Source of the DNA: Thozetella sp. PMI_491
Lineage: Eukaryota; Ascomycota; Sordariomycetes; Chaetosphaeriales; Chaetosphaeriaceae
DNA length: 64,000 bases
Direction of reading: 5' to 3'
NCBI GenBank assembly: GCA_021432635.1
Contig: MU270018.1
Span: forward strand, 813,579-877,578
Of the stretch, positions 12,601-24,423 are shown piece by piece. Position 1 is the stretch's first letter. Each line of letters opens with the position of its first letter. Both the position numbers and the translations under genes were made by a program. The notes below the pieces were generated by a model. It did not search any database. It saw only the letters and a list, made by a program, of their open reading frames with translations, and had not been told where the DNA came from.

Positions 12601-15600
12601 CCGCGCACAGCGTCTCGCTTGCTTGGACGCTGAACACAGACGGTCTCTCGGCGTTAGACCCCACGCAGCAGTTCGGAGTACACGACGTCGCCATCAGCGC
12701 CACCATCGTGTCTCGGCAGGTTGGTCCGCTGCAGACCAACGGCACTGGCCTGTACCAATGGGTCGGCTGCTTCTACGACGGCGGGCGCAACCTGCAGACG
12801 CAGATCAACAACTCGACTCAGCAGGCTACGAACACCATTGAGCAGTGCCAGACGCTCTGCATGAACGCTGGCTATGCACTGGCCGGTGTAGAATACCAAA
12901 AGGAGTGCTGGTGCGGCAACACAATCAAGATGCCGAATACCTACACCAACGACTCGCTCAACCTCTGCACTTTCGCTTGCACTGGCGATCCGGCCGAGTC
13001 GTGCGGTGGCGATGGCACTTATGTGAGCATGTACGCGGACGTCACGAGGTTCGATATCCCGGGCTTCCTGGCAAACCGTAACAGTAAGTATTCCGCAGCC
13101 AGATCCTTTTCCAACCCGGAGACTTTTTGTGGGGGGACCGAAGAACCGAATGCCCTGCTAACCTGTACTCATAGGTTCTTCAAGCACTGGTGGTACTGGC
13201 GGCGCTTCAGGCACTCAAACCACTCCCACAAACCCGGCTTCCATAAACGGCACCTGGAACTACAACGGATGCTACTTGGACAACGTCAACAACCAGCGCA
13301 CCCTAAAGAACCTCAACACAGCCGCGGACACTACTACGCTGGAGTCATGCGCCACCTTCTGCGCCGGCTACAACTTCTTTGGCACCGAGTACGGCCGCGA
13401 GTGCTACTGCGGCTACACCCTGAACGCGACATTGAAGGCCAGCGCAGCAGACTGCAGCACCGCGTGTGCCGGCAACAGCACGGAACTTTGTGGTGCCGGT
13501 TCCCGGCTGTCCGTGTACAACAACACGGTGTACACGGCGCCGCCCCCGGATCCCTCACACGTGCCGCAGGCCGGGAACTATAGCTGGATGGGCTGCTATT
13601 CGGAGGCGACGCAAGGCCGCGCGCTCTCGTCTTACGCGTACTCGAGCGATACAATGACGGTCGAGGTGTGTGCCGCCTTCTGTGCGTCCAAAGGCACCCA
13701 GATGATGGGCATCGAATATGCGCGCGAGTGCTACTGCGGCAACACGCTGGGGGTCGGATCTCAGCTCGGAGCAACGTCGAACTGCAACATGCTGTGCAAG
13801 AACAACAAGCTAGAGTACTGCGGTTCGGGCGGGAACCTCGACCTGTACACGTTTCTGCCGATCGCTAGCACGTCTACCAGCATCTTGTCGACTTCGACAA
13901 GTCTGTCATCAATTGTGGGCTCTTCTTCGACAGCCTTATCGTCGACCCTCAGCTTTTCTACAGCATCAGGATCCAGTAGCGTTTCTTCCTCCTCGGCAGG
14001 CGTGTCAACGACTCTCACATCGTCTGGAACAGCAGTCTCTGCTACCTCTACAAGCGCATCATCGACTCTCTCCTCGTCAACGGCAGGATCAGCTAGCGTC
14101 GCATCCTCTACTGGCCTGGTGGTATCAAGCACAACTTCCGCGGCGAGCTCATCTGCGTTGTCGTCAACGTCTCTCCCAAGCTTGACATCCACCTCCATAT
14201 CTTCGAGCTCTACGTCAACTAGCAGCTCCAGCTCAGGAGGCCTCTCCGCCGCTGCATTGAGTAGCGATTCTAGTACTACTAGTGCTAGCTCCAGCTCAGT
14301 ATCAAGCTCAAGCTCTAGCACAGACGCGGCTTCGAGCCAAACCTCCCTGACTTCTGCAAGCACCACGTCCGCCCCGGTGTCGACGGATAGCTTGCAATCT
14401 AGTAGTTCTGCTTCGACGCCGGTATCTGTATCTTCGACATCAACCTCAATTTTGGCATCTAGCTCGACACCTTCGGCTTGGGATCTGTCAATTTCGGCCC
14501 TCGCAACCAACTCCTCCTCTATTGGAGTTAGCTCTTCAAGTTCTTCTTTGTTTTCGTCAAGCCTAAGCTCAACCACATCTCAAACATCAGCTTCGGATTC
14601 GATCTCTACTTCATCTTCGTCGGTATCGTCTAGTGCCTCCCAGATGTCGACCGTAAGCTCGAGCTCTAGTTATAGCAGTTCAATCGCCAGCACTGATGCG
14701 GGTGCCAGCTCAAGTACGAGTTCAAGCGGGCTAAGCATCAACACCAGTGCCTCGAGTGCCAGCTCCAGCTCAACTGCCGGCATTCCAAGCACTAGCGCTA
14801 CCAGTTTCGGCATCAGCTCTACCGACACCAGCTATACTAGTTCCAACTCTGTCAGTTCCAACCCTGCCAGTTCAAGCAGCAGCTCCAGCATCCCCAGCAC
14901 TAGCTCTAGCAGTCCAAGTGGCAGTTCCACTACTCTGGGCGCCAGCCCCAATGTCTCCAGTACCAGCACTAGCAGCTCGAGTACTACTTCTAGTGCCTCC
15001 AGTTCTAGTTCGAGCACTGGTGTCTTGGGCACCAGCTCCAGTACTTCCAGCACCAACCCCAGCAGTTCAAGTGCCAGCTCTAGCGCTTTAAGCTCTATTT
15101 CCAGCTCATCCGCTCTTTCTCCTTCTACGAGTACACCAACCTCGTCCTCTTCATTCCTCTCCTCGACGTCATCACCACTAACGGTTCCGTCCGTGTCGGC
15201 AACGACAACAAACACGCTCTCCTCAACGCTTATTTCCTCTTCAATAAACACGGCTCCCACTCCAAAGGCTACAAACGGATACTACCTCATCGGCTGCTTC
15301 TCGGATACCAATGCCGGCCATGCCCTGCCGCAGCTCGTCGCAAACAAGAGCGTAACTCCAGAGCTCTGCATCAATTATGCCAACAGCATGTACCAGGCCG
15401 CCACTGCGGCGAACCCCACAGCCACGCGGTTGCCGTATCTGTACCTTGAGTACCATGGCGAGTGCTACGGAGGGTCGAGCTTCAACTTCCAGGGCTCGGC
15501 TGTCACGTCGCTGATCGGCACCAAAGCATGTACCGATCCTTGCTACGGTAGCGCGACAACATTCACGTCTAAGGGGGCAGTGGTGACATCGACGCTCACA

Positions 15601-15702
15601 GACAACATGTGCGGCGGTGCGAAGCAGTTTAATCTGTATGCCCTGTCGACGGCCGTGAGCTTCCCGACTACCGGAGGCCCAGTGGTGACGAAGTCGGCAT
15701 AA
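9618..15702 (+). CDS. Large secreted protein: propeller-like N-terminus, Ig-like region, four WSC domains
   Basis: Eight exons give 1891 residues: 9618-9704, 9758-10092, 10155-10183, 10237-10263, 10315-10564, 10614-11322, 11373-13083, 13175-15702. All phases match. A signal peptide (MRAAFKLLVAVLVPAMTRGYA) begins the protein. Residues about 40-510 have repeated short strands and Gly/Asp turns like a quinoprotein-type propeller (IYQLYALQLP, KVYVLNADGLGG, LWITDVTSGLQAF). Residues about 515-930 look like beta-sandwich repeats of the choice-of-anchor/ASPM type (DFGSVQTGD, DFGGLVLGS, SFGTVFSGS). WSC domains follow at about 941-1040, 1077-1165 and 1184-1275 (ECWCGN, ECYCGY, ECYCGN). A Ser/Thr tract spans about 1279-1743, and a degenerate fourth WSC (ECYGGS, missing one Cys) spans about 1749-1875. 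No C-terminal membrane or GPI signal is visible, so it is probably a secreted or wall-bound glycoprotein that binds polysaccharide. No catalytic function is claimed. Confidence 0.85.
13860..15255 (+). repeat. Ser/Thr-rich low-complexity coding tract
   Basis: About 465 codons inside the last exon of the WSC protein are mainly Ser, with Thr and Ala, in loose repeats of Ser-Ser-Ser-Thr type. The codons AGC, AGT, TCG, TCT and TCA are mixed, so the DNA is not a perfect satellite. The tract is probably heavily O-mannosylated and works as a rigid spacer between the third and fourth WSC domains. Its frame stays open throughout. Confidence 0.85.
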
Positions 15703-16414
15703 CCTTCAATGGTGCTACATAAAATGTCGAGACTATAATGATGCGAGTAATGGGAAGGAGGGGGGGCTTGTAGCGGCCACTGTAGGGGAAAGTTAGCTGC
15801 AAATGGTGTTGTTTTGTGTCGAGGAGGGATGGACAATAGACCTTGGTTTACGGAAGGAGTCCAGGTGGGGCTACTCTTATGGACATCAATCAGCTGGCAC
15901 TTTGCCGCTGGCATCAGCTGTCTTTCATTTCGACCTGATGCCTAGAAGTAAACTTTTTTTTATCTACAAATACTACCATTTTCTAAAAAAAGAAGAAAAA
16001 TCAAAGCCGGGCTTACCTGGCCACTGAACGGATTCTAAGTAGCAATCTCGCTTTCTTGTCGACAAACTTGGGCAACCCGATCCCATTTAAACAGAATAAG
16101 GCTGCCCCTGAGACCCACTATATTCTCAGGGGCATGAACGCGATGAATCTCTGTAAACGTCCTGATTGGCCAAACGGCAGTCGGCCATTCTGCCTAGCCT
16201 CAGCCTCGCAAATGCCCACATCCATATATCCATCTACCTTGCTGTTCCCGAGGTTCACACTTGTGCCACACGATAGCAGGACAACGGGAAAAGAAGGCCA
16301 CGACTTGCTTGCTCCCCCGCCACATCTGACGCGACATTCACCTCCCGCGGGACGATGGTCTGAAGGAACACTGCGACAACCCCCCCTCCCCGCCTCCGTC
16401 GGGCCTCATCTGCA
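15703..16414. other. Intergenic region between WSC gene and Gup1-like gene
   Basis: After the WSC stop there is an A/T-rich patch (15950-16000) that may contain the 3' end. From about 16160 it holds an inverted CCAAT box and C-rich leader sequence of the next gene. No coding content is seen. Confidence 0.6.
16165..16169 (-). promoter_or_regulatory. Inverted CCAAT box upstream of GUP1-like gene
   Basis: CCTGATTGGCCAAA carries ATTGG, which is CCAAT on the minus strand, 246 bp upstream of the start codon at 16415. The motif is short, so function is inferred. Confidence 0.35.
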
Positions 16415-18493
16415 ATGGGCCTCTTCACGTTCCTTCGGGGTGTCTACGACCTCGACACGCTTGACACCCGCTTCACCACGCCCTCAACGGTGCCTTACAA
16501 GACGGTCATCGATGCGCGCAGCGACCCAGATGGAAGGCGAGAGGAATTAGAAAAAGCCGCCAAGAACGCGCAACCGTCGAAAGGCAACACGGCCGAATTC
16601 TACTTCTACTACCTGGTGGTCGCGGTGGCGGTACCCTATATGTTCTGGACCGCTTATGACGTTTCGAGAGACACCGACCCGCGATACTCTAAGTACGAAC
16701 ATCTGCTCTCGGACGGATGGATACCGGGGCGCAAGATAGTGAGCTCCTACGCCTTCAATTCCCTGCTGCCGCCTCCCTTGCTAATGCCGTGTCTGCCAGG
16801 ACGTCTCGGATGCGCAGTACCATGCCTTCCGCACGAACCTCCCCTACATTGCAGCCCTCCTCCTGCTACACCCCCTCTGCCGTCGGCTCTGGAACTCAAA
16901 CTTCCCCGTGTCGACTAAAGGAAGCAGCTCCACCATACCGTCCCCGGAGAATGCCGACGCGCGGTTGAAGCAGCGCACGTCATTCGACTTCGTCTTTGCC
17001 CTATTCTTCCTCGTCCTCCTACACGGCTTTTCGGCCTTCAAGGTGCTCTCTATTCTCTGGGCGAACTACAGGCTCGCCAAAAGTTTGCCGCGGAGATACG
17101 TCCCGCTTGCGACCTGGATCTTCAACATTGGCATCTTGTTCGCCAACGAGCTTGGCCAGGGATACAAGTTTCAACGTATGACCGAGTTCTTCGCCCCCGG
17201 GCCCTGGGGTGACTTTGAGCCGGGCCTCCCCGCAATAGTCAAGATCGGGAAATGGCTGGACAAGATGGGAGGACTGAACCCACGCTGGGAGATACTGTTC
17301 AACATCACCGTCCTGCGGCTCATCAGCTTCAACCTGGACTACTACTGGAGTATGGACAAACGTGGCAACGTTTCCGTCGAGGTAAGACCGCGGACTCCCC
17401 CCCCCGGAATCAGCATACCCGCGCTGGTCCTTTGCCCTTTTCCCGTATCTAACGCCCCTAAGAAGAAGCAGCTAGACCCCGCCAACTTATCAGAGCGGGA
17501 TCGGGTGTCTATCCCGGCCCCGCCTGAGGACTTCACGTTCCGCAACTACGTGGCCTACGCAATCTACGCGCCACTCTACCTCACTGGGCCCATACTCACG
17601 TTTAACGACTACATCTCGCAGGCGCGGTACCGACCTGCCACGATCGAGAGCCCACGCACGGTGCGTTATGGTGTGCGCTTCCTGCTAGTGCTGCTCACGA
17701 TGGAGGTGGTGCTGCATTTCGACTACGTGGGCGCCATCAGCCACGCCATGCCCGTGTGGTCCTCGTACACGCCCGCCCAGCTTTCCATGCTCAGCTACTT
17801 CCATCTGACTATCATTTGGCTGAAGCTGCTGATTCCATGGCGTTTCTTCCGCCTCTGGGCGCTCGTGGACGGCGTGGACGCCCCCGAAAACATGATCCGC
17901 TGCGTCAGTAACAACTACAGCCCTGTGCTCTTCTGGCGAGCCTGGCATCGCTCATATAACCGCTGGCTGGTTCGCTATATGTGGATCCCGCTCGGTGGCT
18001 CCGACTTCCGCAGCCCGCGGACGGCGGTTCGCTCTATCGGAGGCTACGTACTTGTATTTACGTTTGTTGCCCTTTGGCATGACATCCAGATGCGGCTACT
18101 GATTTGGGGTTGGTTGGTCGTCTTCTTTATGCTGCCCGAATTCACGGGGAAGGTCCTGTTCCCGAAGCGGAAGTGGGAGAGCAGCCCGACGGCGTACCGC
18201 ATGCTGAGCTGCGCCGGGGGCGTGTTCAACATTTTGTTATTGATGATGGCGAACCTGGTTGGTTTCGCCGTGGGCTTGGACGGACTCGAGAGCATCCTGA
18301 AAGGCATATTCCAGGATCTCTCAGGTGAGCTCCTCCCTAGTATAAGCCTCCGTGTGGCACTGATCTTGCTAACCTGCTTCTACAAGGTCTCATGTTTCTT
18401 ATCGGAGCCTGCTCGGCGCTCTTCGTTGGCGTCCAGCTCATGTTCGAGATGCGGGAAGCCGAACTAAGGAAAGGCATCTCTATGAAGTGCTAA
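16415..18493 (+). CDS. GUP1: Gup1-like membrane-bound O-acyltransferase (MBOAT)
   Basis: Four exons, 16415-16738, 16800-17381, 17463-18324 and 18387-18493, encode 624 residues. Gup1 proteins are multi-pass ER acyltransferases that remodel GPI-anchor lipids; they were first described as glycerol uptake factors. The N-terminus (YDLDTLDTRF), the SDAQYHAFRTNLPY segment, KKQLDPANLSERDRV, the RSYNRWLVRYMWIPLGG segment and the C-terminal EAELRKGISMKC are all family hallmarks. The MBOAT catalytic histidine is H508 in VALWHDIQM. The first splice joins GRKI to DVSDAQY. The second intron (81 bp, divisible by three, no stop) is removed on family grounds. The third intron must be removed to restore the conserved C-terminus. 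Many hydrophobic segments fit the topology. Confidence 0.93.
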
Positions 18494-19016
18494 AGAGGCG
18501 TGACGACATCGAACCTATTGAAGAATCCTCGTGATTGCGAGCACATATCAGCCATCCGCGAGGCATTCTCGGTGGGGCGATGCTTGGATATCCAATACTA
18601 GCCCAAACTGACTGCAATTGCATGGGGAGGCCACGCGTCCTGGCACCGTCCAAAGATAGAACCACAGCCCTCCCCTCCCTCCCCACCCCAACTAGGGCAG
18701 AGAACGATAGAACTGAAATGATTGTCAGATGTGGGACAGCAGCCGCTGGGAAGGGAGGCCAGTGCCCGAATGTGAAAACATTGTCACGGAGGCATTGATG
18801 CGATGTATCAGAAAGAAAAACCACTGTATAACTATCGATTCCAGGGTATATCCAATTCTACCGACCAAAGTGCCGAGTTGACCGCAGCTGTCTGTGCTGG
18901 TGTACACATCATTAATCCTACAAATCCTACATCTATAAATCTGCATGCTTAGGTAGGCCATGCCGTTTGGCACTGCTTGGGCAGATCTGACTGACTGCTG
19001 GCGCTAGCTGCGCCTT
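18494..19016. other. Convergent 3' region
   Basis: This 523-bp stretch lies between the 3' ends of the Gup1-like gene (+) and the FAR-17a-like gene (-). No gene is visible, and it presumably holds both 3' UTRs. Confidence 0.6.
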
Positions 19017-20007
19017 TTATTTCCCCGCTGTCGTTGACATCTCCAGGTCCGGGTCCCCGACGCGATCCTCGGCCCAACGGTCGGGCGGTGCACCGGCAAA
19101 ATGGCCGTCCATGTGCATCTTCTTCTCCGTCACAAACTTACGGAGCCAGATCAGACCCCATGAGAAGCCGAACAGCAGTAGGCTGCCCACCGCGATGCCG
19201 AAGACGTACACGGCAACCCAGCCGCCCGTCGAAGGGTCGAGGAAGGAGTAGACGTAGAACCCCTTGGTCGCATGCGTCAGGTATGCCAGGGCCAGATACG
19301 TAGCCAGGACTAGAATCACCCAGAGCATGTGCACGGCGGGCGGGGGATTCGTCCGCGGGATGATGATCTCGAAAAGGGCGAAGAAGCTGTTGAGGCCATG
19401 CTGCGAGACGTTGGACCAGGCTTCAAACTCAAGGTCGAACCACTTGCCCGAGTACAGACGCCCCCAGTAGACAATGGTGACAACGAAGGGGTACACCACG
19501 ATGGTGGTGTAGTAGGCGCTGTGCAGCGCCTGGAGCGAGCGCGGAAACCGGTCTAGGAGCGGCGTCCCCTGGAGCGCATAGGTGAAGGTGTGGACAGACG
19601 CCGCAACGAAGTAAAAGCCCAAGCCCCAATAGGTCAAGATGGTAAAGTAGCTGAATTCATTTGTGGCATCGGTGCAGTCGTCGTGCGTGCAATACCATCC
19701 AATCTTGAACAGGAGGGTGACGAGAATGTAGACGGCCTAGCCCGCGGGAATGCATTAGCCGTCGGCGCGCCGATGCAGGGCCTCCGGACCCGGTAATTGT
19801 TCGCTGCGCGCCGGAACGCACGAGAGTCCGGATCCGTGCTTTCACGAGCACACCGGGCTCAAGTCTGGGGCGCGCGCAGGAGAATTGGTGACTTACGAAC
19901 AGAGCTCGGCAGAAAAACAGGATCCAGGGCGACAGGACCCACGATGTCTGGAAACGGTGCGAGGGGTCCCAGAGATCCTGCCCGAACGAAAAGGCTTTGG
20001 GCGCCAT
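19017..20007 (-). CDS. FAR-17a/AIG1-like integral membrane protein
   Basis: Two exons on the minus strand, 20007-19897 and 19736-19017, encode 276 residues. The 160-bp intron has donor GTAAGT and acceptor GGCTAG, and it joins CRALF to AVYILVTLLF in phase 0. The protein has about six hydrophobic segments (WILFFCRALFAVYILVTLLF; GLGFYFVAASVHTF; TIVVYPFVVTIVYW; HMLWVILVLATYLALAY; VFGIAVGSLLLFGF). This spacing and the HS/YW/HML residues match the FAR-17a/AIG1-like family. Human AIG1 and ADTRP hydrolyse fatty-acid esters of hydroxy fatty acids; whether the fungal proteins share this is unknown. The charged C-terminus is probably cytosolic. The ATG at 20007 is the only one in a suitable frame before the first membrane segment. 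Confidence 0.82.
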
Positions 20008-23000
20008 GCGGGCTGGGGCGTACAACACAGGCCCAGTGATCTCGACACGCTCGCGGGGGAACGAGCAAGATGCGCCTTTTGGTGAAGAGGGGGAAGGCGA
20101 GTCCTGTGAAAGGGGGGAGGAGGCCGACGATCTTCACGATAAACGAGACCTTGGGAACGCGAGGCTGACGGTTATATTGGCCGGCGTCCAAGAAGTAAAA
20201 AAAGGGCTTAGGGCCGGGACGGGGGGGTCACCCGCCCAAGCGCTAGTGCAGTATAAATGAGACTTCTCCACAAGCGTCCTACTACCCGTCTGTTTTGGGC
20301 AAGTTTTGGGCAAACCGAGGGTGGGACTTCCTTGGAGTGGCCCAAGGGTTTGGACGGCAGTTCCTGGTGATCGATGAGCCCGCCGACGCGGAGATCAAAA
20401 CGGGGCCGCTCAGAGCCTCTCTAGCAAGATATATTTCCTCTTTTGTTTCCCCTCCGCCCCCCCATTGAGTTTTGCGCCGAGGTGAGCCGTCAGCGAGTTT
20501 GGGAGGGGAGCACCTCGTGTTGTTTTGGCGATGAAGAACAACAGCCCCTCGAGCTGGCCCACCATTTGAAAGTCAAATCCACCCTTGTTCCGAGCCTGTG
20601 CAACCTGACTCGGAGCGATAGACGAGATCGTCACAGACCACCTCGGATAGCCACGGGGAGGCCTGAACGGGTCTCATGACCCACACACATCGGACCTCTC
20701 TGCAACGTACAATTATTTCGCGTCGGCGACGCTGCCAAAAGAGTGTGCATGTAGTAGTGCGCTGGAGGCGGAGGCATACCAGTGCCATACCGCATACCGA
20801 CTCAGCGCAAGCGCTCAGCCGCATGCGTGCCCACGAGGCCGGATGACGAGTCGGCCAAGGCAAGAAGAAGGGCCTGCGTCAGACGAGCTTCATGCGGGCA
20901 GATCCGCGAGGGAGCAACCCTGATAAGACGAACGGCTCCTACGTCTCAACGTTTGAGGCTCCCGTATCCTATACCGCAGTGGGCATTGGCAGGACGGCGG
21001 ATGAAGGATTATCCTGGATGGAACAAGAACCTATCTATGCAGAATACGCTGGCTAGCGACTGGCTATCGCTTCTGAGCGATGGATGCATGCCCGTTGCAG
21101 CAGTATTTAGGCCTATAAGGGGCACAAAAAAAAGGCAGGACTGGGTAAGGGAGCTCAGGTATGCGGCCTCGCAAAGACAGCGTGGTGCCTGCTCACTTGC
21201 TCAGGTAGGACAGAGGGGGGCAATAGCTGAGTCAATAGGCCATATAGGGCAAGGCGTTGTGCTGGGCTCGGCGGCAGTCATCATTTTGCGGCCTATCCTC
21301 CCGAAGGACCTTTTTTCTTTTTTTTTTCTTCTTTTCTCTTCCTCTTCCTCAGTCAGCAGGATCGCCACTGTACAACCCTTGCGGGGGGACGCGGCATAGG
21401 GGTCGGGCGTAACTGTCAGCAACGGCTGCGATGGGCAACGGCCAGACCCTGCCCCGGCTTCGGCCGTCAAGGGATGCGATACGACGGTCGTTCCGGCACG
21501 GCAACCTTGTACGACGTCTCTTTATTAAGCGACGCTTCTTTTGCAGCGCTATGAGTGGTAGCGCATGGGGCCGGTGGCTCGCGTGGCATCAATAATGCCT
21601 GGCAGGCGCGTGGCCAGAAGGAGAGATGGGTTATTTCGGGGAATAAAAAAAAGGCCCAAGTCTAGCATTTATGTAGTCATAATACTTGAGATTTTTTGAC
21701 ATTTGGCCTTGGCATCCCGGGCCTAGATCCGCCCTGGAGGGGCGGAGGGGGAGGCGCTAGCGGCTACTGTCCTGGGTACCTACAGTAGGTGCTGCACCCG
21801 GTACTGATACGATGCGTACCTACCTTAGCTACCTGGGTATGTAGGTACCGTATTACACTAAAACCCCTCCGATCTGAGCGCCGAAGAGAAGAGGGGGGGT
21901 AGCGTTAAGAGGGAGGGTACTATGTAGGAGGGATGGTGCGTCGTGAGCAAAAAAAAAAAAAAAAAAGGCCGTGGTCCTGCCGTTTTGGGGTGCGCACAGG
22001 GAAAGTGATAAGACTCTTATATGGCGACATACTGGGGTGGATGGCTTATTCGCATGCACCGTGGCGTTGCGCCCGCTGCAAGCCCTTTGCTGGTGCAAGT
22101 GCGCGCAAGCACTTCGGCTGCACAAGCCAGGGCACCTATTATGGGCGGCCGACGTGGCCCGCAAGGCGCTACTGAGTAAAAAATGGACAGCCGCCCGGCG
22201 CCAAAGTTCCATTCTTCAACCCCGACCCAGTGCCACGGACTGTGGTCTAGCGAGCCCCTTTCCATTGGCTCTGGGGCGTTACCCCCCAGCAACGACTTGC
22301 CCTAGGCCTCCCGAATGGAGATGACTGCCAAGCTCGGGTTTGTTGGTGGCTCGACCGCTGGCTCACACTGGGGCAAGCCGGGGTGCCCTGCAGCCCTTCC
22401 GTCCCTGTCGCTCCCTCTTTTTCCCCTGGGTCCTCTCTCGCTTCGTGCTATTTACTCCGTACTTTGTATTCCTCTCCGGGCCGAGATGGGATGGGGGAAA
22501 CGACGAGAGATTGGAAGCTGTAGTAATCGAAGCAGGACCCCCCCCTTCCAGCCTACCTAGCCCAGGCCTTGACCTCTCTCCTGCCTTGGAGGAAGCCGGT
22601 CCGACCTGCGGGACGCCCTGCCGGCAAATCGACGACGCATCGAGATGTTGCCCAAGGCAGCGTAGCGTGGGATCTTGTATATTGGTGTGCATGGTAGGCT
22701 TGCCCTGTATGGATCCAGGGCGACGCCCGCCGACCCGGTCACCCCTGAGTTAGCCAAGGAACAGGCTCGAAAACGGGAGACGGTCCCATGGGACCGCGGG
22801 AAACCGCCCCCCCCCCCCCCCCCCCCCTTCCCCTTCCAGATGCAGGCAAGGCAGGCAATTTGGACTGCCTTTTCTGCGTGCGTGATCCTGCCCGTGCCGC
22901 GATTTTTCGAGGTGGGCATCCCGCGTCGATTTTCCTGCCTGCCAAGACGCCTGTACCGTTCTTATCCTGCGCGAGGGTGGATATTGGCAATCAGGGCCTC

Positions 23001-24423
23001 GGATATCTACAGCCAAACGCATACACGGACACACAGACGCAAATACGCGCGCTGGCGAAGATATCCATCTATAATCATACCCACGGTCGGACGTACGTAC
23101 ACGTGGACTGGGTCGAAAACGAAAAAAAGAGTGGCAGAGACAAATTCCATTCCAAGGCTTGTACATGGGCGAAGGAAGGAGGGGCAAAAGGGGGCCGGAC
23201 CAGCAGCCCCCAGGTCCAAGGGCCAAAGCGGAGGGGGGGCGTGTGGGTGAAGGGGGGGGGCAGACAGTCGAGAATGGGAATGAGAGACAGAGAGAGTGGA
23301 GGTGGTGCCGCGGCGGGCTTCTAGACAGGCAGGAGGGCGTGCACCACAGTGTGGGCGGTCTGTCGGTCGGCAGGCGTCTAGCGACGCTGGCTAGGCCCCG
23401 GACCCTGTAAGAACTGGTGGTAGATGCACCTCTTCAATAGACTGATTTCCTTCCCCCATCCATCCATCCCAATGCCCAATGCGAAGCTGACCTCCATCTT
23501 GCGTGGCAGTTCCAGCTGTGGTTTCGTTTGTTCATTTTTCTTCTTCTTCCCTCTTCCCTCTTCCCCTCCTTCCTCTCTCTCGTGCACTTCGCCTGCTGCA
23601 GGTTAAACCTTAGTTCCTCGGCAGCCCGGGCGTCGTCCTCCACCGCCCCTCCCTCGAGCGATCCTTTCGGTACTCTCCTAATCCCCTAATCCTCAGGGAC
23701 GCTTTCGTGTCTCGCGCCCCCCCTGTCAGCCCGGCCCCCCTCCCCCCATAACCGACCGCTGAACCCGTCAACGTTTTAATAATTTCTGGCTCCCGCGAGA
23801 CCAAACCGGCCGAACGCTTGCATCCCAAACTCCCCGACGCACACCCGGCTGCCTTTGGACCAACCCGTCCTCTAATCACTAATATAGCGGCTCAGAAGGC
23901 GCCTGGAAATTGTGTCGGTCGGCTCCTCGACTCTCGCTCTCGCTGTGACTTTCCTCCCTGTCGCCGCCACGCTTCCAGCACTAATAGGCACCGCACTTCC
24001 GGGTTCGAGCCTGCAGCCTGCCACTATGCCACGAGTTTGACGCACCGCACAACTGAGAGAGAGACTCGACGTTGTTCTTCACCGTCCCGATCCGCCTCCC
24101 GCGTCCCACCTCCCGCCTCCGATCGACGCGAGCTCACTCGCCCACCAACCCGCCCCGCTGATCACCCACTGCGTTGTGATCGTCGTCCCATCTCAAACAT
24201 ACCTGCCGGTTTCCACAGGCGCCGGGTAAGGTTAGCTAAGAACCAAAGGGAGAAAAAATTCGGACAAACTCCCGCGCTCCCGCTGCCCCTCGATTGTACC
24301 ACCAGCGTTCCTGCCGATCGCCGCAATTAGCCTGCAATCGAGAAACCGGGAAACTGAGGTCACCAGGCCGCGGCCATCGACAGCGGGCGGGACAAATCGC
24401 AACCGCCGGCGCCGCTGCCCGTC
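20008..24423. other. Long non-coding stretch with homopolymer tracts
   Basis: No supported gene in 4.4 kb. It contains T/C-rich runs (21310-21350), a run of 18 A (21949-21966), a run of 21 C (22807-22827), several G-runs (23210-23265) and a TTCTTCTTCCCTCTTCC-type tract (23537-23585). The right-hand part, from about 23400, is probably promoter and 5' leader of the gene at 24424. The left-hand part is promoter of the minus-strand gene ending at 20007. Confidence 0.5.
22807..22827. repeat. Poly-C run of 21
   Basis: An uninterrupted run of C in non-coding DNA. It is a slippage-prone tract and may also be length-uncertain in the assembly. Confidence 0.9.

Noticed and set aside
16056-16550. Open frame of 164 codons (+) overlapping the GUP1-like start
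   Set aside because: It overlaps the supported first exon in another frame and lies mainly in the C-rich leader.
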